A stretch of 64,000 nt of DNA from a bacterium (GTDB lineage: Bacteria; Bacillota; Bacilli; Lactobacillales; Streptococcaceae): assembly GCA_905221115.1 (NCBI GenBank), contig CAJNBX010000004.1, positions 1-64,000 of the forward strand. The letters run 5' to 3'. The position numbers were made by a program, and so were the translations under genes. Below are positions 1-8,321 of the stretch, piece after piece. The notes beneath the pieces are model-generated. The model saw only the letters and a list, made by a program, of their open reading frames with translations, had not been told where the DNA came from and did no database searches. How positions within the stretch are numbered: position 1 is the first letter of the stretch; each line of letters opens with the position of its first letter.

Positions 1-948
1 GAAAACGCTAAAAATGCGATTGATCAAGCTAAGGCTACTAAAGATCAAGCAATTGATGCGAACGATCAATTGAGTCCAGCAGAAAAATCAGCAGCCAAAG
101 CAACGACTAAGAAAGTAGCTGAAGATGCGAAGAAAGCTATTGACGCAGCTACAACTCAAGCAGAAGTATATAGAATTCTTCGTAATGACATTTACAAAGA
201 TGATGCAGCAATTAATGAAGTGGAAGCATTTGACTTATCATCTCTATTAGTCAATGGATTCGTCTCTGTTAAACAAGGAGAAACTTTAACAGATCAAGAA
301 GTGTTATCTAAAGTAAACTTACCGAAGGATGTAGAGGTTATTAAAGTTGAAAAACCTACAACATCAGCTTTAGGTAGACTAGTAGCTAAAGTAACACTTA
401 AGTTATCAGATGGCAGTGTAGAAGAAATCAACGTACCTGTTGAAGTTGTTGCTCCACAAAATCATGGAAATGAAGGAAATGGAGCAAATAACGGAGCTAC
501 TAACACTGAAGCGAAAGTGAATAAAGCTAAGTTAGAATCTGCTATCCATCAATTAGATGAGTTTAAGTTTGATGCAGAAACTGCAAAAGAAGCGAATGAA
601 TTATCAGCAGATGCTAAGAAAGTATTTGCCAATGCAGACGCAAGTCAAGCAGAAGTGGATGCAATGGTTAAACGTATCGAAGACTTCATGGCGAAAGTTG
701 CTCCATCAACTGATCATGCAACTCCAGCTAATGACCAAGCTGCTCAAAAACCAGCTGTAGCTCCAGCTACTACTCAAGCAGCAGTAAATGCCAACCAAGA
801 AGCAGCAGCAAACGCGCGTACAGTCGCCAAAGAATTGCCAAATACAGGTACAGCAGATTCTACTGTAGCTATGGTAGCAGCTGCCGCAAGTGCCTTACTT
901 GGTCTTGGTCTTGCAGGTCGTCGTCGAAAAGAAGACGAAGAAGCTTAA
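1..948 (+). CDS. LPXTG wall-anchored surface protein, C-terminal part
   Basis: The frame is open from base 1, so the N-terminus lies outside the window; 315 codons are visible. The visible part starts in an Ala/Lys/Asp-rich helical repeat of the DUF1542 type. A beta-rich Rib-like segment follows (residues ~85-150, with VKQGETLTD and VPVEVV), then a second helical FIVAR-like segment (~165-220) and an Ala/Pro/Gln-rich wall-spanning stretch. It ends in a sortase signal: LPNTG, a hydrophobic Ala/Leu stretch, then RRRKEDEEA. Sortase A would link the Thr of LPNTG to peptidoglycan. The likely role is adhesion or other surface contact; the ligand cannot be deduced from this part. A strong terminator follows at 1021. 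Confidence 0.85.
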   Translation, partial: ENAKNAIDQAKATKDQAIDANDQLSPAEKSAAKATTKKVAEDAKKAIDAATTQAEVYRILRNDIYKDDAAINEVEAFDLSSLLVNGFVSVKQGETLTDQEVLSKVNLPKDVEVIKVEKPTTSALGRLVAKVTLKLSDGSVEEINVPVEVVAPQNHGNEGNGANNGATNTEAKVNKAKLESAIHQLDEFKFDAETAKEANELSADAKKVFANADASQAEVDAMVKRIEDFMAKVAPSTDHATPANDQAAQKPAVAPATTQAAVNANQEAAANARTVAKELPNTGTADSTVAMVAAAASALLGLGLAGRRRKEDEEA

Positions 949-1020
949 TTGGTAGATTGTTTGATTATTATCAGATGATAAGTCCGATTTTCAAAGTTTA
1001 AACAAGTACCTCTCACAAGA

Positions 1021-1058
1021 AAATCTCCTAGCAGGAAAACCTGCTAGGAGATTTTTGA
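1021..1058 (+). terminator. Rho-independent terminator after the LPXTG gene
   Basis: A perfect 15-bp stem (AAATCTCCTAGCAGG, loop AAAA, complementary arm 1040-1054) is followed by a T run. Confidence 0.9.
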
Positions 1059-1446
1059 TACAGGTAAATTGATCAGTGAATCTAAATCCTAAATTTCATG
1101 AGGTAATGAGAGGTTTAGGTCAACTTGATTTCAAAATTTTTAGGTCTAGGGATGACTATTCATATAGAGATAGGTAATTCTTCAAAGATGGTAGTCATAT
1201 AGAGGACGATAGTTGTTAAGTAATGTTTTAATTGATAATAGTTGCTATTTGATGATGTTTTATGTCAAAGTAAATAGATAAGATTTTTATTTTTGACAAA
1301 TGAGAACATATGATGTAATGATTTTTAGGGAAAAGCTATTTGGAATAAAGGAGTTGCTCAAATAACCATTCAGGATCAAAAATAGACAGTTGAGGAGCGG
1401 AAGGTATAAATTAAGTTTTCTACTGTATAATGGGATTTATCACTAA
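1059..1446. other. AT-rich intergenic stretch without a recognised gene
   Basis: No reading frame of useful length with a ribosome binding site was found between the LPXTG terminator and the RUP-like repeat. It may hold degenerate sequence. Confidence 0.5.
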
Positions 1447-1551
1447 TACTCTTCGAAAATCAAATTCAAACCACGTCAGCTTCGCCTTGCCGTACTCAAG
1501 TACAGCCTGCGGCTAGCTTCCTAGTTTGCTCTTTGATTTTCATTGAGTATA
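1447..1551. repeat. RUP-like dispersed repeat, copy 1
   Basis: It starts TACTCTTCGAAAATC and ends GATTTTCATTGAGTA, with the internal motifs CACGTCAGCTTCGCC and CTAGCTTCCTAGTTTGCTC shared with the copies near 38.4, 40.4, 50.8 and 61.0 kb. Size (~105 bp) and ends fit the RUP family of non-autonomous repeats described in S. pneumoniae. The family name is from memory; the repetition within the window is seen directly. Confidence 0.75.
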
Positions 1552-1609
1552 AAAGTACTCCAGGCCATATTTTACATAGCAATAATCTTATAAAAATGGA
1601 CAGAAATCA

Positions 1610-1638
1610 TTGTAAAGGTTATCAAAAAGGAGTATAAT
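1610..1638 (+). promoter_or_regulatory. Promoter of the ABC exporter operon
   Basis: -35 TTGTAA (1610-1615), 17-bp spacer, -10 TATAAT (1633-1638), 27 bases before the start codon at 1666. Confidence 0.65.
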
Positions 1639-1665
1639 GAGTGCAAGACGTTTCGGAGGTGAAAG

Positions 1666-2559
1666 ATGCTAGAAGTAAGAAGTCTAGAGAAAAGTTTTGG
1701 ATCCAAGCAAGTTTTGTTTGGTATTGACTTTCAAGCGCGACCAGGTCGTATTTTGGGACTAGTCGGGAAAAATGGTGCTGGGAAGACAACGATTTTCCAC
1801 AGTATTTTGAAGTTTTTAGAATATCAAGGAGAAATTAGTCTGGATGGTCAGGATATTCGTCAGGAAACCTACGCTCGGATTGGCTATCTGCCTGAAGAAC
1901 GCAGTCTCATGCCTAAATTGACAGTCCTTGAACAAGTTCGCTATTTGGCGACTCTAAAAGGTATGGATGCCAAGGAGGTCAAGGAAAAACTCCCTCAATG
2001 GATGAAGAAGTTGGAAGTGAAAGGAAAGCTGACAGATAAAATTAAGAGTCTGTCAAAAGGAAATCAGCAGAAGATTCAGCTCATTATTACTCTGATTCAT
2101 GAGCCAGACTTGATTATCCTGGATGAGCCTTTCAGTGGATTGGACCCAGTCAATACAGAATTGCTCAAACAAGTCATTTTTCAGGAAAAAGAGCGTGGAG
2201 CAACCATTATCTTTTCTGATCATGTCATGACCAACGTCGAGGAACTTTGTGACGATATTCTGATGATTCGAGATGGCCGTGTGGTCTTGCATGGACCAGT
2301 TCAGGATGTTCGCAATCAATACGGGAAAACGCGTCTCTTTGTTTCAAGTGAACGAAGTAAGGAAGAATTGGAAAAACTTCCTCATGTTAAACAGGTGAGC
2401 TTGACCAAGCAAGGCAGTTGGAAATTGATTTTGGAGGATGAGAGCGCTGGAAGGGAACTCTTCCCAATCTTGACTCAGGGGCAATACATCGCAACCTTTG
2501 ACCAGCAAGCGCCAACAATTGATGAAATCTTTAAACTAGAATCAGGGGTGGAAGTATGA
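1666..2559 (+). CDS. ABC transporter ATP-binding protein (NatA/DrrA-like)
   Basis: This 297-aa cytoplasmic ATPase subunit powers the membrane protein encoded next to it. It has a Walker A motif (GLVGKNGAGKTT, ~32-43), the ABC signature as LSKGNQQKIQ, Walker B (LIILDEPFSGLD) and an H-loop (SDHVM). The C-terminal ~75 residues form the small extra domain typical of NatA/DrrA exporters. The start is preceded by CGGAGGTG. The stop overlaps the start of the permease by 4 bases, so the two are translationally coupled. The substrate is unknown; the family exports sodium, drugs or peptides. Confidence 0.9.
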   Translation: MLEVRSLEKSFGSKQVLFGIDFQARPGRILGLVGKNGAGKTTIFHSILKFLEYQGEISLDGQDIRQETYARIGYLPEERSLMPKLTVLEQVRYLATLKGMDAKEVKEKLPQWMKKLEVKGKLTDKIKSLSKGNQQKIQLIITLIHEPDLIILDEPFSGLDPVNTELLKQVIFQEKERGATIIFSDHVMTNVEELCDDILMIRDGRVVLHGPVQDVRNQYGKTRLFVSSERSKEELEKLPHVKQVSLTKQGSWKLILEDESAGRELFPILTQGQYIATFDQQAPTIDEIFKLESGVEV

Positions 2560-3755
2560 GAAATATGTGGGTTGTAATCAAGGAAACCTATCTTCGACAC
2601 ATCAAGTCGTGGAGTTTCTTCTTTATGGTGATTTCACCATTCTTGTTTATCGGTCTATCGGGGGGAATTGGCTACCTCCAAGGGTCTTCTATGGCCAAGA
2701 ATAGTAAGATAGCAGTAGTAACAACTGTGCCATCTGTGGAAGATGGGCTCAAGGGTACCAATGGTATCAACTTTGATTATCAGGATGAAGCCAGTGCCCA
2801 AGCTGCTATCAAAGGTGAGAAAATCAAGGGTTACCTAACCATTGACCAAGAGGACAGCGTCCTCAAGGCCGTCTATCATGGTGAAACTTCTCTTGAAACA
2901 GGCATCAAGCTAGCAGTAACCAATAAGCTCAACGAACTGCAATACCAACTCAATCGCTCGGCGGCTAATTTGTCTCAAGAACAGGAAAAACGCTTGGAAC
3001 AGACAGTTAACTTTACAGAGAAAATTGATGAATCCAAGGAAAATAAAAAAATGATTCAAACCATTGCGGCCGCAGGGCTTGGTTTCTTCCTTTATATGAT
3101 TTTGATTACCTATGCTAGTGTCACTGCTCAGGAAGTGGCTAGCGAGAAAGGAACCAAAATTATGGAGGTGGTCTTCTCTAGTATCCGAGCTAGTCATTAT
3201 TTCTACGCTCGCATGCTGGCTCTGCTTCTTGTGATTTTGACCCATATTGGCATTTACGTCGTGGGTGGACTTGCTGCCATTCTTCTCTTTAAAGACCTAC
3301 CAATCTTGGCACAATCTGGTATTTTAAACCATATAGGAGAGGCTTTCTCGCTCAACACCTTATTGTTTGTCTTGGTTAGCCTCTTTATGTACGTTGTTTT
3401 AGCAGCCTTCCTAGGTTCTATGGTTTCTCGTCCTGAGGACTCAGGAAAAGCCTTGTCGCCTTTGATGATTTTGATTATAGGTGGTTTTTTTGGAGTGACA
3501 GCTCTAGGTGCAGCTGGTGACAATCTCATCTTGAAAATTGGTTCCTACATTCCTTTCATTTCGACTTTCTTCATGCCATTTAGAGCCATTAATGGCTATG
3601 CAAATGGGTTAGAAGCTTGGATTTCGCTTGCGATTACGATTGCTTTTGCAGTTACTGCAACTGTCTTTATCGGGCGTATGTATGCTAGTCTCGTTTTGCA
3701 GACAGATGATTTAGGTCCTTGGAAAACCTTTAAACGTGCCTTATCTTATAAATAG
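2556..3755 (+). CDS. ABC transporter permease (ABC-2 / NatB-like)
   Basis: This 399-aa membrane partner of the upstream ATPase has the ABC-2 topology. One N-terminal membrane helix (~20-42) is followed by a large extracytoplasmic domain (~50-165) and a C-terminal block of about five helices. The sequence EKGTKIMEVVFSS after the first helix of that block is a conserved cytoplasmic motif of NatB-type permeases. Together the two genes form a complete exporter. Substrate not deducible. The operon ends at the terminator at 3761. Confidence 0.88.
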   Translation: MRNMWVVIKETYLRHIKSWSFFFMVISPFLFIGLSGGIGYLQGSSMAKNSKIAVVTTVPSVEDGLKGTNGINFDYQDEASAQAAIKGEKIKGYLTIDQEDSVLKAVYHGETSLETGIKLAVTNKLNELQYQLNRSAANLSQEQEKRLEQTVNFTEKIDESKENKKMIQTIAAAGLGFFLYMILITYASVTAQEVASEKGTKIMEVVFSSIRASHYFYARMLALLLVILTHIGIYVVGGLAAILLFKDLPILAQSGILNHIGEAFSLNTLLFVLVSLFMYVVLAAFLGSMVSRPEDSGKALSPLMILIIGGFFGVTALGAAGDNLILKIGSYIPFISTFFMPFRAINGYANGLEAWISLAITIAFAVTATVFIGRMYASLVLQTDDLGPWKTFKRALSYK

Positions 3756-3760
3756 AAGAG

Positions 3761-3783
3761 CCTCGCGAAAGCGAGGTTTTTTA
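3761..3783 (+). terminator. Terminator of the ABC exporter operon
   Basis: CCTCGC-GAAA-GCGAGG with a stable GNRA-type loop, followed by TTTTTT. Confidence 0.9.
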
Positions 3784-3826
3784 GAGATAAAAAGAGTGGA
3801 ATTCAGAAAAATATTTTTCATATCTA

Positions 3827-3856
3827 TTGACTTTTAGGGGTGAAATTTGGTATTAT
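3827..3856 (+). promoter_or_regulatory. Promoter of rplM-rpsI
   Basis: -35 TTGACT (3827-3832), 18-bp spacer, -10 TATTAT (3851-3856), about 115 bases upstream of rplM. This leaves room for the structured leader. Confidence 0.75.
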
Positions 3857-3861
3857 AGTAG

Positions 3862-3965
3862 GCGGTATTGTTTACCCCATTTGAAAGGCCCCGGAACCTT
3901 CCAAATACTTTTCGATGGGAAGGAACACCCATCACCGTAAACAAAAATCGAACTATATATAGGAG
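3862..3965 (+). promoter_or_regulatory. L13-type ribosomal protein leader
   Basis: The ~100-nt untranslated leader holds several paired G/C-rich segments (GGCCCCGGAACC; GATGGGAAGGAACACCCATC). The size and position match the L13 leader known upstream of rplM in low-GC Gram-positives, which is thought to mediate feedback by a ribosomal protein. The assignment is by position and look; no covariance search was run. Confidence 0.6.
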
Positions 3966-3970
3966 AAATC

Positions 3971-4417
3971 ATGAACAAAACAACATTTATGGCTAAACCA
4001 GGCCAAGTTGAACGTAAATGGTACGTAGTTGACGCAACTGATGTACCACTTGGACGTCTTTCTGCAGTAGTTGCTAGCGTACTTCGCGGAAAAAACAAAC
4101 CAACATTTACACCACACACTGATACAGGTGACTTTGTGATTGTTATCAATGCTGAAAAAGTTAAATTGACTGGTAAAAAAGCAACTGATAAAATCTACTA
4201 CACTCACTCAAACCACCCAGGTGGATTGAAACAAATCTCTGCAGGTGAACTTCGTTCTAAAAATGCAGTACGTTTGATCGAGAAATCAGTTAAAGGTATG
4301 CTTCCACACAATACTCTTGGACGCGCTCAAGGTATGAAGTTGAAAGTATTTGTTGGAGCTGAGCACACTCACGCTGCACAACAACCAGAAGTTCTTGACA
4401 TTTCAGGACTTATCTAA
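3971..4417 (+). CDS. rplM: 50S ribosomal protein L13
   Basis: Full-length L13 (148 aa), a component of the large ribosomal subunit that binds 23S rRNA early in assembly. Typical motifs are visible: [20 protein letters not shown] at the start, [19 protein letters not shown], and [19 protein letters not shown] near the C-terminus. The ribosome binding site AGGAG lies six to ten bases before the ATG. It is co-transcribed with rpsI 18 bases downstream, the standard bacterial pair. Confidence 0.98.
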   Translation: MNKTTFMAKPGQVERKWYVVDATDVPLGRLSAVVASVLRGKNKPTFTPHTDTGDFVIVINAEKVKLTGKKATDKIYYTHSNHPGGLKQISAGELRSKNAVRLIEKSVKGMLPHNTLGRAQGMKLKVFVGAEHTHAAQQPEVLDISGLI

Positions 4418-4435
4418 GGAAAGGAACAATAAAGT

Positions 4436-4828
4436 ATGTCACAAGCACAATATGCAGGTACTGGACGTCGTAAAAACGCTGTTGCACGCGTTCGCCTTGT
4501 TCCAGGAACTGGTAAAATCACTGTTAACAAAAAAGATGTTGAAGAGTACATCCCACACGCTGACCTTCGTCTTGTAATCAACCAACCATTCGCAGTTACT
4601 TCAACTGCAGGTTCATACGACGTTTTCGTTAACGTTGTAGGTGGTGGATACGCTGGTCAATCAGGAGCTATCCGTCACGGTATCGCTCGTGCCCTTCTTC
4701 AAGTAGACCCAGACTTCCGCGATTCATTGAAACGCGCAGGACTTCTTACACGTGACTCACGTAAAGTTGAACGTAAGAAACCAGGTCTTAAGAAAGCTCG
4801 TAAAGCATCACAATTCTCAAAACGTTAA
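4436..4828 (+). CDS. rpsI: 30S ribosomal protein S9
   Basis: Full-length S9 (130 aa), whose extended C-terminal tail contacts tRNA in the ribosomal P site. The N-terminal [16 protein letters not shown] and the conserved C-terminal [12 protein letters not shown] are present. The last ~50 bases of this gene serve as the integration site of the mobile elements downstream: the same 3' end recurs at 19960, 28891, 32388 and 34835. Because the first element starts after a faithful copy of the 3' end, the S9 protein is intact. Confidence 0.98.
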   Translation: MSQAQYAGTGRRKNAVARVRLVPGTGKITVNKKDVEEYIPHADLRLVINQPFAVTSTAGSYDVFVNVVGGGYAGQSGAIRHGIARALLQVDPDFRDSLKRAGLLTRDSRKVERKKPGLKKARKASQFSKR

Positions 4829-4860
4829 TCAATACGATTATATCAACGTTTCAAAGCACT
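4778..4860 (+). repeat. Attachment site A (rpsI 3' end, left junction of element 1)
   Basis: These 83 bases (starting AAACCAGGTCTTAAG, ending TTTCAAAGCACT) recur without a mismatch at 19960-20042. They cover the last 17 codons of rpsI including its stop codon, plus 32 bases beyond it. The direct repeat flanks element 1. Confidence 0.92.
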
Positions 4861-4888
4861 TTGCAAAGATTTTGCAAAGTGCTTTTTT
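4853..4888 (+). terminator. Element-supplied terminator for rplM-rpsI
   Basis: Perfect 15-bp stem AAAGCACTTTGCAAA (4853-4867) / TTTGCAAAGTGCTTT (4871-4885) plus T run. Its left arm begins in the att repeat and its right arm lies in element 1, so the terminator is completed by the integrated DNA. It can also end transcripts coming from int on the other strand. Confidence 0.9.
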
Positions 4889-4914
4889 GTCGATTTTTGA
4901 GCTAGAATAGCTTT

Positions 4915-4938
4915 GTGATAACCTTCTGATAACCTCTT
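4915..4938 (+). repeat. Arm-type repeat pair, left end of element 1
   Basis: GTGATAACC then TGATAACCTCTT. The same pair is found at the right end (19839-19862) and at related right ends at 34714-34737 and, degenerate, 35850-35872. Its position next to int and at the opposite end suggests integrase arm-binding sites. Confidence 0.6.
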
Positions 4939-4960
4939 CAAAATTTTAAAAATCATAATT

Positions 4961-6115
4961 CTATTTTGCTTTATTGAGATAATCTGCAAATTTGTCAATA
5001 GAGTTTTTCTCACCAGTTTTCGTGGTGTGAGTATAGACATCTAATGTCATCTGACTGCTTGCATGACCGAGACGTTTTGATGTATTAGAAGGGTCGATTC
5101 CAATTTCAGACATAAGTGTTGCATGTGTATGTCTAAACCCATGTGGGCTAATTGGTTTTAATTTATGCTTTTTAATAATTCGATTTAGTACATTATTAAT
5201 GTAGTCAGCGTGCAGGGGTTCAATTTTGTCATTACTTGATATGTAAGAGAACATATATTCGTTACTAATATTCAGCTTTGTAAGAGGCAACTGAGATTGT
5301 TCTTTTAGATAGAAATTTCTCCATTGTTTAATAATATCAATTGTCTCATCATCAAGATAGATTGTGCGAACTGAAGATTCATTCTTTGTGCTCTTTTCAA
5401 TCGCTTTACCGTCAATTCTTCCTAGACTTTTATCTATGTTCAATAGATTGCTGTCAAAGTTAATATCAGCCCATTTTAAAGCGTATAACTCCCCTTTTCG
5501 TAGTCCACTAAATGCAAGAAGTCTAAATAAAGCAAAATGTTTAAATGGCTCAGTTTCTTTCACTATATCAAGGAAATGATGTAATTCCTCCAGAGACCAA
5601 AAATTATCTGATCTTGTCTTTTTGATTTTGGGCATGATAACATTCTTCATTGGATTTCGATCAATGTAGTTCATATTGATTGCAAAATCAAAAATTTTTG
5701 AGGTATAGGATTTTATCTGTTTGATATTTTTGAAAGTCTGAGATTTTTGTGTAATAAAGTTTTGACAGTCTAAAGGACTGATTTGGTCAATAAATTTATC
5801 GCCAAATATTGGTAGAATATGTATTCGATAGATATTCTTAGTTTGGGAATAAGTTGTTTCTTCAACGGTACCAACATAGGCCTTAAACCATTCTTGATAA
5901 AGTTCTTTATAAGTGACTTTGGGGTTAGGTTTGTCGGTATTTACTGTGGGGGCAACGACACCAGCTTCTAAACGAGCTTCGTACAATTTTGCCTCTTTTT
6001 TGGTTTTGAACCCTCTCTTTAAGTGCCTTTTTTTCTTTCCATAAGCATCTAAGCCAATGTAAAAGCTGACATAGTATAGGATTCCTTTTTTTGTTTTGTA
6101 TTTGTGTATAGACAT
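4961..6115 (-). CDS. int: Tyrosine integrase of element 1
   Basis: This 384-aa site-specific recombinase would catalyse integration at, and excision from, the 3' end of rpsI. Domains in order are an N-terminal arm-binding domain (~1-60), a SAM-like core-binding domain (~65-165) and a catalytic domain (~175-375). Catalytic residues are visible: Arg in FSGLRKGELYALKW, His/Arg in PHGFRHTHATLM, the second His in LGHAS, and Tyr in TLDVYTHT. It is transcribed toward rpsI and lies 130 bases from it. A ribosome binding site (GGAG) precedes the ATG at 6115. A copy of a 30-base motif shared with the xis gene and with the right end lies just upstream (6133-6163). Confidence 0.95.
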   Translation of the reverse strand: MSIHKYKTKKGILYYVSFYIGLDAYGKKKRHLKRGFKTKKEAKLYEARLEAGVVAPTVNTDKPNPKVTYKELYQEWFKAYVGTVEETTYSQTKNIYRIHILPIFGDKFIDQISPLDCQNFITQKSQTFKNIKQIKSYTSKIFDFAINMNYIDRNPMKNVIMPKIKKTRSDNFWSLEELHHFLDIVKETEPFKHFALFRLLAFSGLRKGELYALKWADINFDSNLLNIDKSLGRIDGKAIEKSTKNESSVRTIYLDDETIDIIKQWRNFYLKEQSQLPLTKLNISNEYMFSYISSNDKIEPLHADYINNVLNRIIKKHKLKPISPHGFRHTHATLMSEIGIDPSNTSKRLGHASSQMTLDVYTHTTKTGEKNSIDKFADYLNKAK

Positions 6116-6132
6116 TTTTTCTCCGTATCTAA

Positions 6133-6163
6133 GTTTTCGGAGCTTATGTAATTGAGAAATGAG
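6133..6163 (+). repeat. Shared 30-base motif, copy 1 (upstream of int)
   Basis: Begins GTTTTCGGAGCTTATGTA and ends GAGAAATGAG. Related copies lie at 6792-6822 and, inverted, at 19801-19833 and 34679-34706. Possibly a binding site for the excisionase-like protein or repressor. Confidence 0.6.
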
Positions 6164-6166
6164 TGT

Positions 6167-6685
6167 CTATCTATTTTTTCTATCTTCTTGGCGGATAGCG
6201 TATTCGTCTGTTTTAATCCAGCTCTGCCAAACTTTAGAATCTTTATTTTGGTGATTCATATAGTCTATAAACTCAGACATAAAACGTTTGTTTTTCTCAG
6301 CTAGGTATTCTGAGAATATATGACGAAATTCATCTGAAAAACTATCATCAAGTGGTAGTGTTAATGCCCTTTCGCCAAATTCGATACTTTTCTTTAACTT
6401 CTCCATATCGCTTTTAAAAGGTGTCACAGAACCAATTTTAGATGTTTTGAAACTATCTGTAACAATTTTAAGATTTGATGGAGCGTGTGGGTTGCTATCA
6501 AGTCCCATAATGTAAGCGACGGAAACATTAAAGTATTTTGCTAATTTTTCCGCATTATCTTTTTTAGGTTTGCGGATCCCCTGATTGTATCCAGAAAGTG
6601 TAGGATAGGCTATATCTGTAGCTTCGCTAATTTCTGTCAACTTTTTTCCGCTATCTTCTATTAGTTTAGTAATATGATTGGTCAT
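6167..6685 (-). CDS. XRE-family repressor of element 1
   Basis: The chosen start (ATG at 6685) has a good AAGGAGG site just upstream; the frame is open further, but without one. The 172-aa protein has an N-terminal helix-turn-helix (~5-60: KLTEISEATDIAYPTLSGYNQG) of the cI/XRE type and a C-terminal region of unknown fold with no S24 protease motif. It diverges from the excisionase-like gene at 6833, the classic lysogeny-switch arrangement. It probably represses the 6740-6768 promoter and keeps the element quiescent. What releases it is not visible. Confidence 0.85.
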   Translation of the reverse strand: MTNHITKLIEDSGKKLTEISEATDIAYPTLSGYNQGIRKPKKDNAEKLAKYFNVSVAYIMGLDSNPHAPSNLKIVTDSFKTSKIGSVTPFKSDMEKLKKSIEFGERALTLPLDDSFSDEFRHIFSEYLAEKNKRFMSEFIDYMNHQNKDSKVWQSWIKTDEYAIRQEDRKNR

Positions 6686-6717
6686 AAGAACCTCCTTTTT
6701 ATCATTATAACACATTT

Positions 6718-6779
6718 TATTCTTTTTGAATAAAAAAGCTTGACAAAAATTCAAAAAGGATATATAATTCAAAATGAAT
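6718..6779. promoter_or_regulatory. Divergent switch region: promoter and operator-like palindromes
   Basis: A near-consensus rightward promoter, TTGACA (6740-6745), 17-bp spacer, TATAAT (6763-6768), is flanked by two palindromes. These are TTATTC-TTTTT-GAATAA (6718-6734) and ATTCA-AAA-TGAAT (6767-6779). The second overlaps the -10 box, so repressor bound there would block the xis-rep operon. Confidence 0.75.
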
Positions 6780-6791
6780 AACAAATTAAAT

Positions 6792-6822
6792 GGTTTCGGA
6801 GCTTATTTAATTTAGAAATGAG
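6792..6822 (+). repeat. Shared 30-base motif, copy 2 (leader of the xis-like gene)
   Basis: Contains TTTCGGAGCTTAT and TTTAGAAATGAG. It overlaps the ribosome binding site GAGGTG of the gene starting at 6833, so a protein bound here could also affect translation initiation. Confidence 0.6.
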
Positions 6823-6832
6823 GTGTGAATTT

Positions 6833-7114
6833 ATGTCGGAAACTACTTTAGTTGTCCAGCTTCCTAAAGAATTAGAGAAGCAATTACGTGCTCATTATGA
6901 TGAGATGATTTCAAATGCTGTGGCAAGAGTATTTGAAGATAAAGAACTTTATAAACCTATGGTTCGTATGTCAGGTCTATCTAGGTGGTTAGACGTATCT
7001 ACGACTACAATTCAAAAATGGACGAAAGAAGGAATGCCAACCATGGTGATTGATGGAGTGACTTTATACGATAAAAGAGCAGTAACAAGATGGTTGAAGC
7101 AATATGAAAGATAG
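6833..7114 (+). CDS. Excisionase-like MerR/HTH_17 DNA-binding protein
   Basis: Start at 6833 (MSETTLV) because GAGGTG sits seven bases before it; an in-frame ATG at 6818 has no such site. The 93-aa protein ends in a winged-helix typical of excisionases and helix-turn-helix 17 proteins (~45-90: MSGLSRWLDVSTTTIQKWTKEG, then ALYD-like wing and RWLKQYE). It is the first gene right of the repressor switch, so it is probably the recombination directionality factor. A role in activating rep is also possible. Confidence 0.7.
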   Translation: MSETTLVVQLPKELEKQLRAHYDEMISNAVARVFEDKELYKPMVRMSGLSRWLDVSTTTIQKWTKEGMPTMVIDGVTLYDKRAVTRWLKQYER

Positions 7115-7122
7115 GTACTCGC

Positions 7123-7962
7123 ATGAATGGTGTTCAGTGGATCAAGATAACAACAGATATATTTGATGATGAAAAAATTCAATTAATAGAATCAATGCCA
7201 GAAGGAGATACCCTTATTGTAATATGGTTCAAAATTCTGGTACTTGCAGGAAAGCAAAATAATAGTGGTATATTAAGTCTAGGGAACAAGGTTTATTACA
7301 CAGAAGAGATGCTTTCAACAGTGTTTAGACGAAAGGCTACATCTGTAAAATTAGCTCTCAGCATGTTTGAAGAATTTGGCATGATAGAAATCATAGATGG
7401 CGCTATTACCATTCCAAAATGGGAGAAACATCAGAATATAGACGGTCTAGAAAAGATTAGAAAACAAACTAGGGAACGTGTTGCTCGTCATAGACAAAAA
7501 CAAAAAGCACTAATTACAGGCGAGCCACAACTCGTTTTAGACTGTAACGTTACAGTAACGGATGAAAATGATAATGTAACGCAAGAGATTAAGAACAAGA
7601 GTAAGAATAAGAAAGAGATTGAGAATATACTGGATAATAGTTCTAGAAAGACTGAAACTTATATTCCGCCCAAATATTATTCTTTGTTAGAATCCATTTC
7701 TTATAAGTACAATGATAGATTTTTGTATCCTAACAATTACACTTTAACACATGCTCAGAAGATGAAGATAGGCGAGTATTTAGCTAGTGGATATGTAACA
7801 AGTGATGAAGTCATTAGCATGATTGAACGGATTCCTGAGGATGCGACTTCTCCTTTGGCGTATTTATTTAAGTCTATGGAGAATTTAAAGCAGGAACGGA
7901 TGCTAGAGTGCAAAGCAATTGCTCATGAAAATGCTAGAAAGAAGTATATGATAAATGAGTAG
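7123..7962 (+). CDS. Replication initiation protein (phage replisome organizer N-terminal type)
   Basis: The 279-aa protein begins MNGVQWIKITTDIFDDEKIQLIE, matching the N-terminal domain of phage replisome organizers (~1-125). This winged-helix domain binds the element's origin. A Lys/Asn-rich linker (~150-185) follows, then a C-terminal helical part that in relatives recruits the host helicase loader. It lies eight bases after the excisionase-like gene in the same operon and overlaps the next gene by 8 bases. Its presence suggests that the excised circle of element 1 can replicate. Confidence 0.8.
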   Translation: MNGVQWIKITTDIFDDEKIQLIESMPEGDTLIVIWFKILVLAGKQNNSGILSLGNKVYYTEEMLSTVFRRKATSVKLALSMFEEFGMIEIIDGAITIPKWEKHQNIDGLEKIRKQTRERVARHRQKQKALITGEPQLVLDCNVTVTDENDNVTQEIKNKSKNKKEIENILDNSSRKTETYIPPKYYSLLESISYKYNDRFLYPNNYTLTHAQKMKIGEYLASGYVTSDEVISMIERIPEDATSPLAYLFKSMENLKQERMLECKAIAHENARKKYMINE

Positions 7963-8314
7963 ATATCGGACTGTTCTAAAAAAATGTTATATCACTGAAG
8001 AGCAAAATGAAATAGTGAATAACTTGATTGAAATGACAAACCATCTAAGTTTTTCCTCTTATGCTAGAAAAATGTTGTTTAAACGTTCGCCTATTTATCT
8101 TCAATTTGATTTTGAATCTTATCATGACTTTATATTTCAAGTTAGAAGGATTATCAACAACTTACGTCAGTTAGAAAGAATAGCAGAACAAAGTGAAGAT
8201 TTCGATAATGTAAGGATATTTCACTACTGTGTTGAGATGATGATAGGATATGAAAAGAAGACAAGCAAACAAGTGAAAGAACTTGTGAAACGACTAAATA
8301 AGAAAACGAGGTAA
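7955..8314 (+). CDS. MobC-like / ribbon-helix-helix relaxosome accessory protein (first copy)
   Basis: A 119-aa basic protein. The N-terminal segment (YRTVLKKCYITEEQNEIVNNLIE) with SFSSYARKMLF resembles the DNA-binding front of MobC-type relaxosome proteins. The middle part (FQVRRIINNLRQLERIA) matches the GxNxNQIAR-like helix of that family. MobC proteins help a relaxase melt and nick oriT. No relaxase gene is present in this element. It overlaps the upstream gene by 8 bases. The family call is by motif pattern. Confidence 0.6.
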   Translation: MSRYRTVLKKCYITEEQNEIVNNLIEMTNHLSFSSYARKMLFKRSPIYLQFDFESYHDFIFQVRRIINNLRQLERIAEQSEDFDNVRIFHYCVEMMIGYEKKTSKQVKELVKRLNKKTR

Positions 8315-8321
8315 TAAGATT

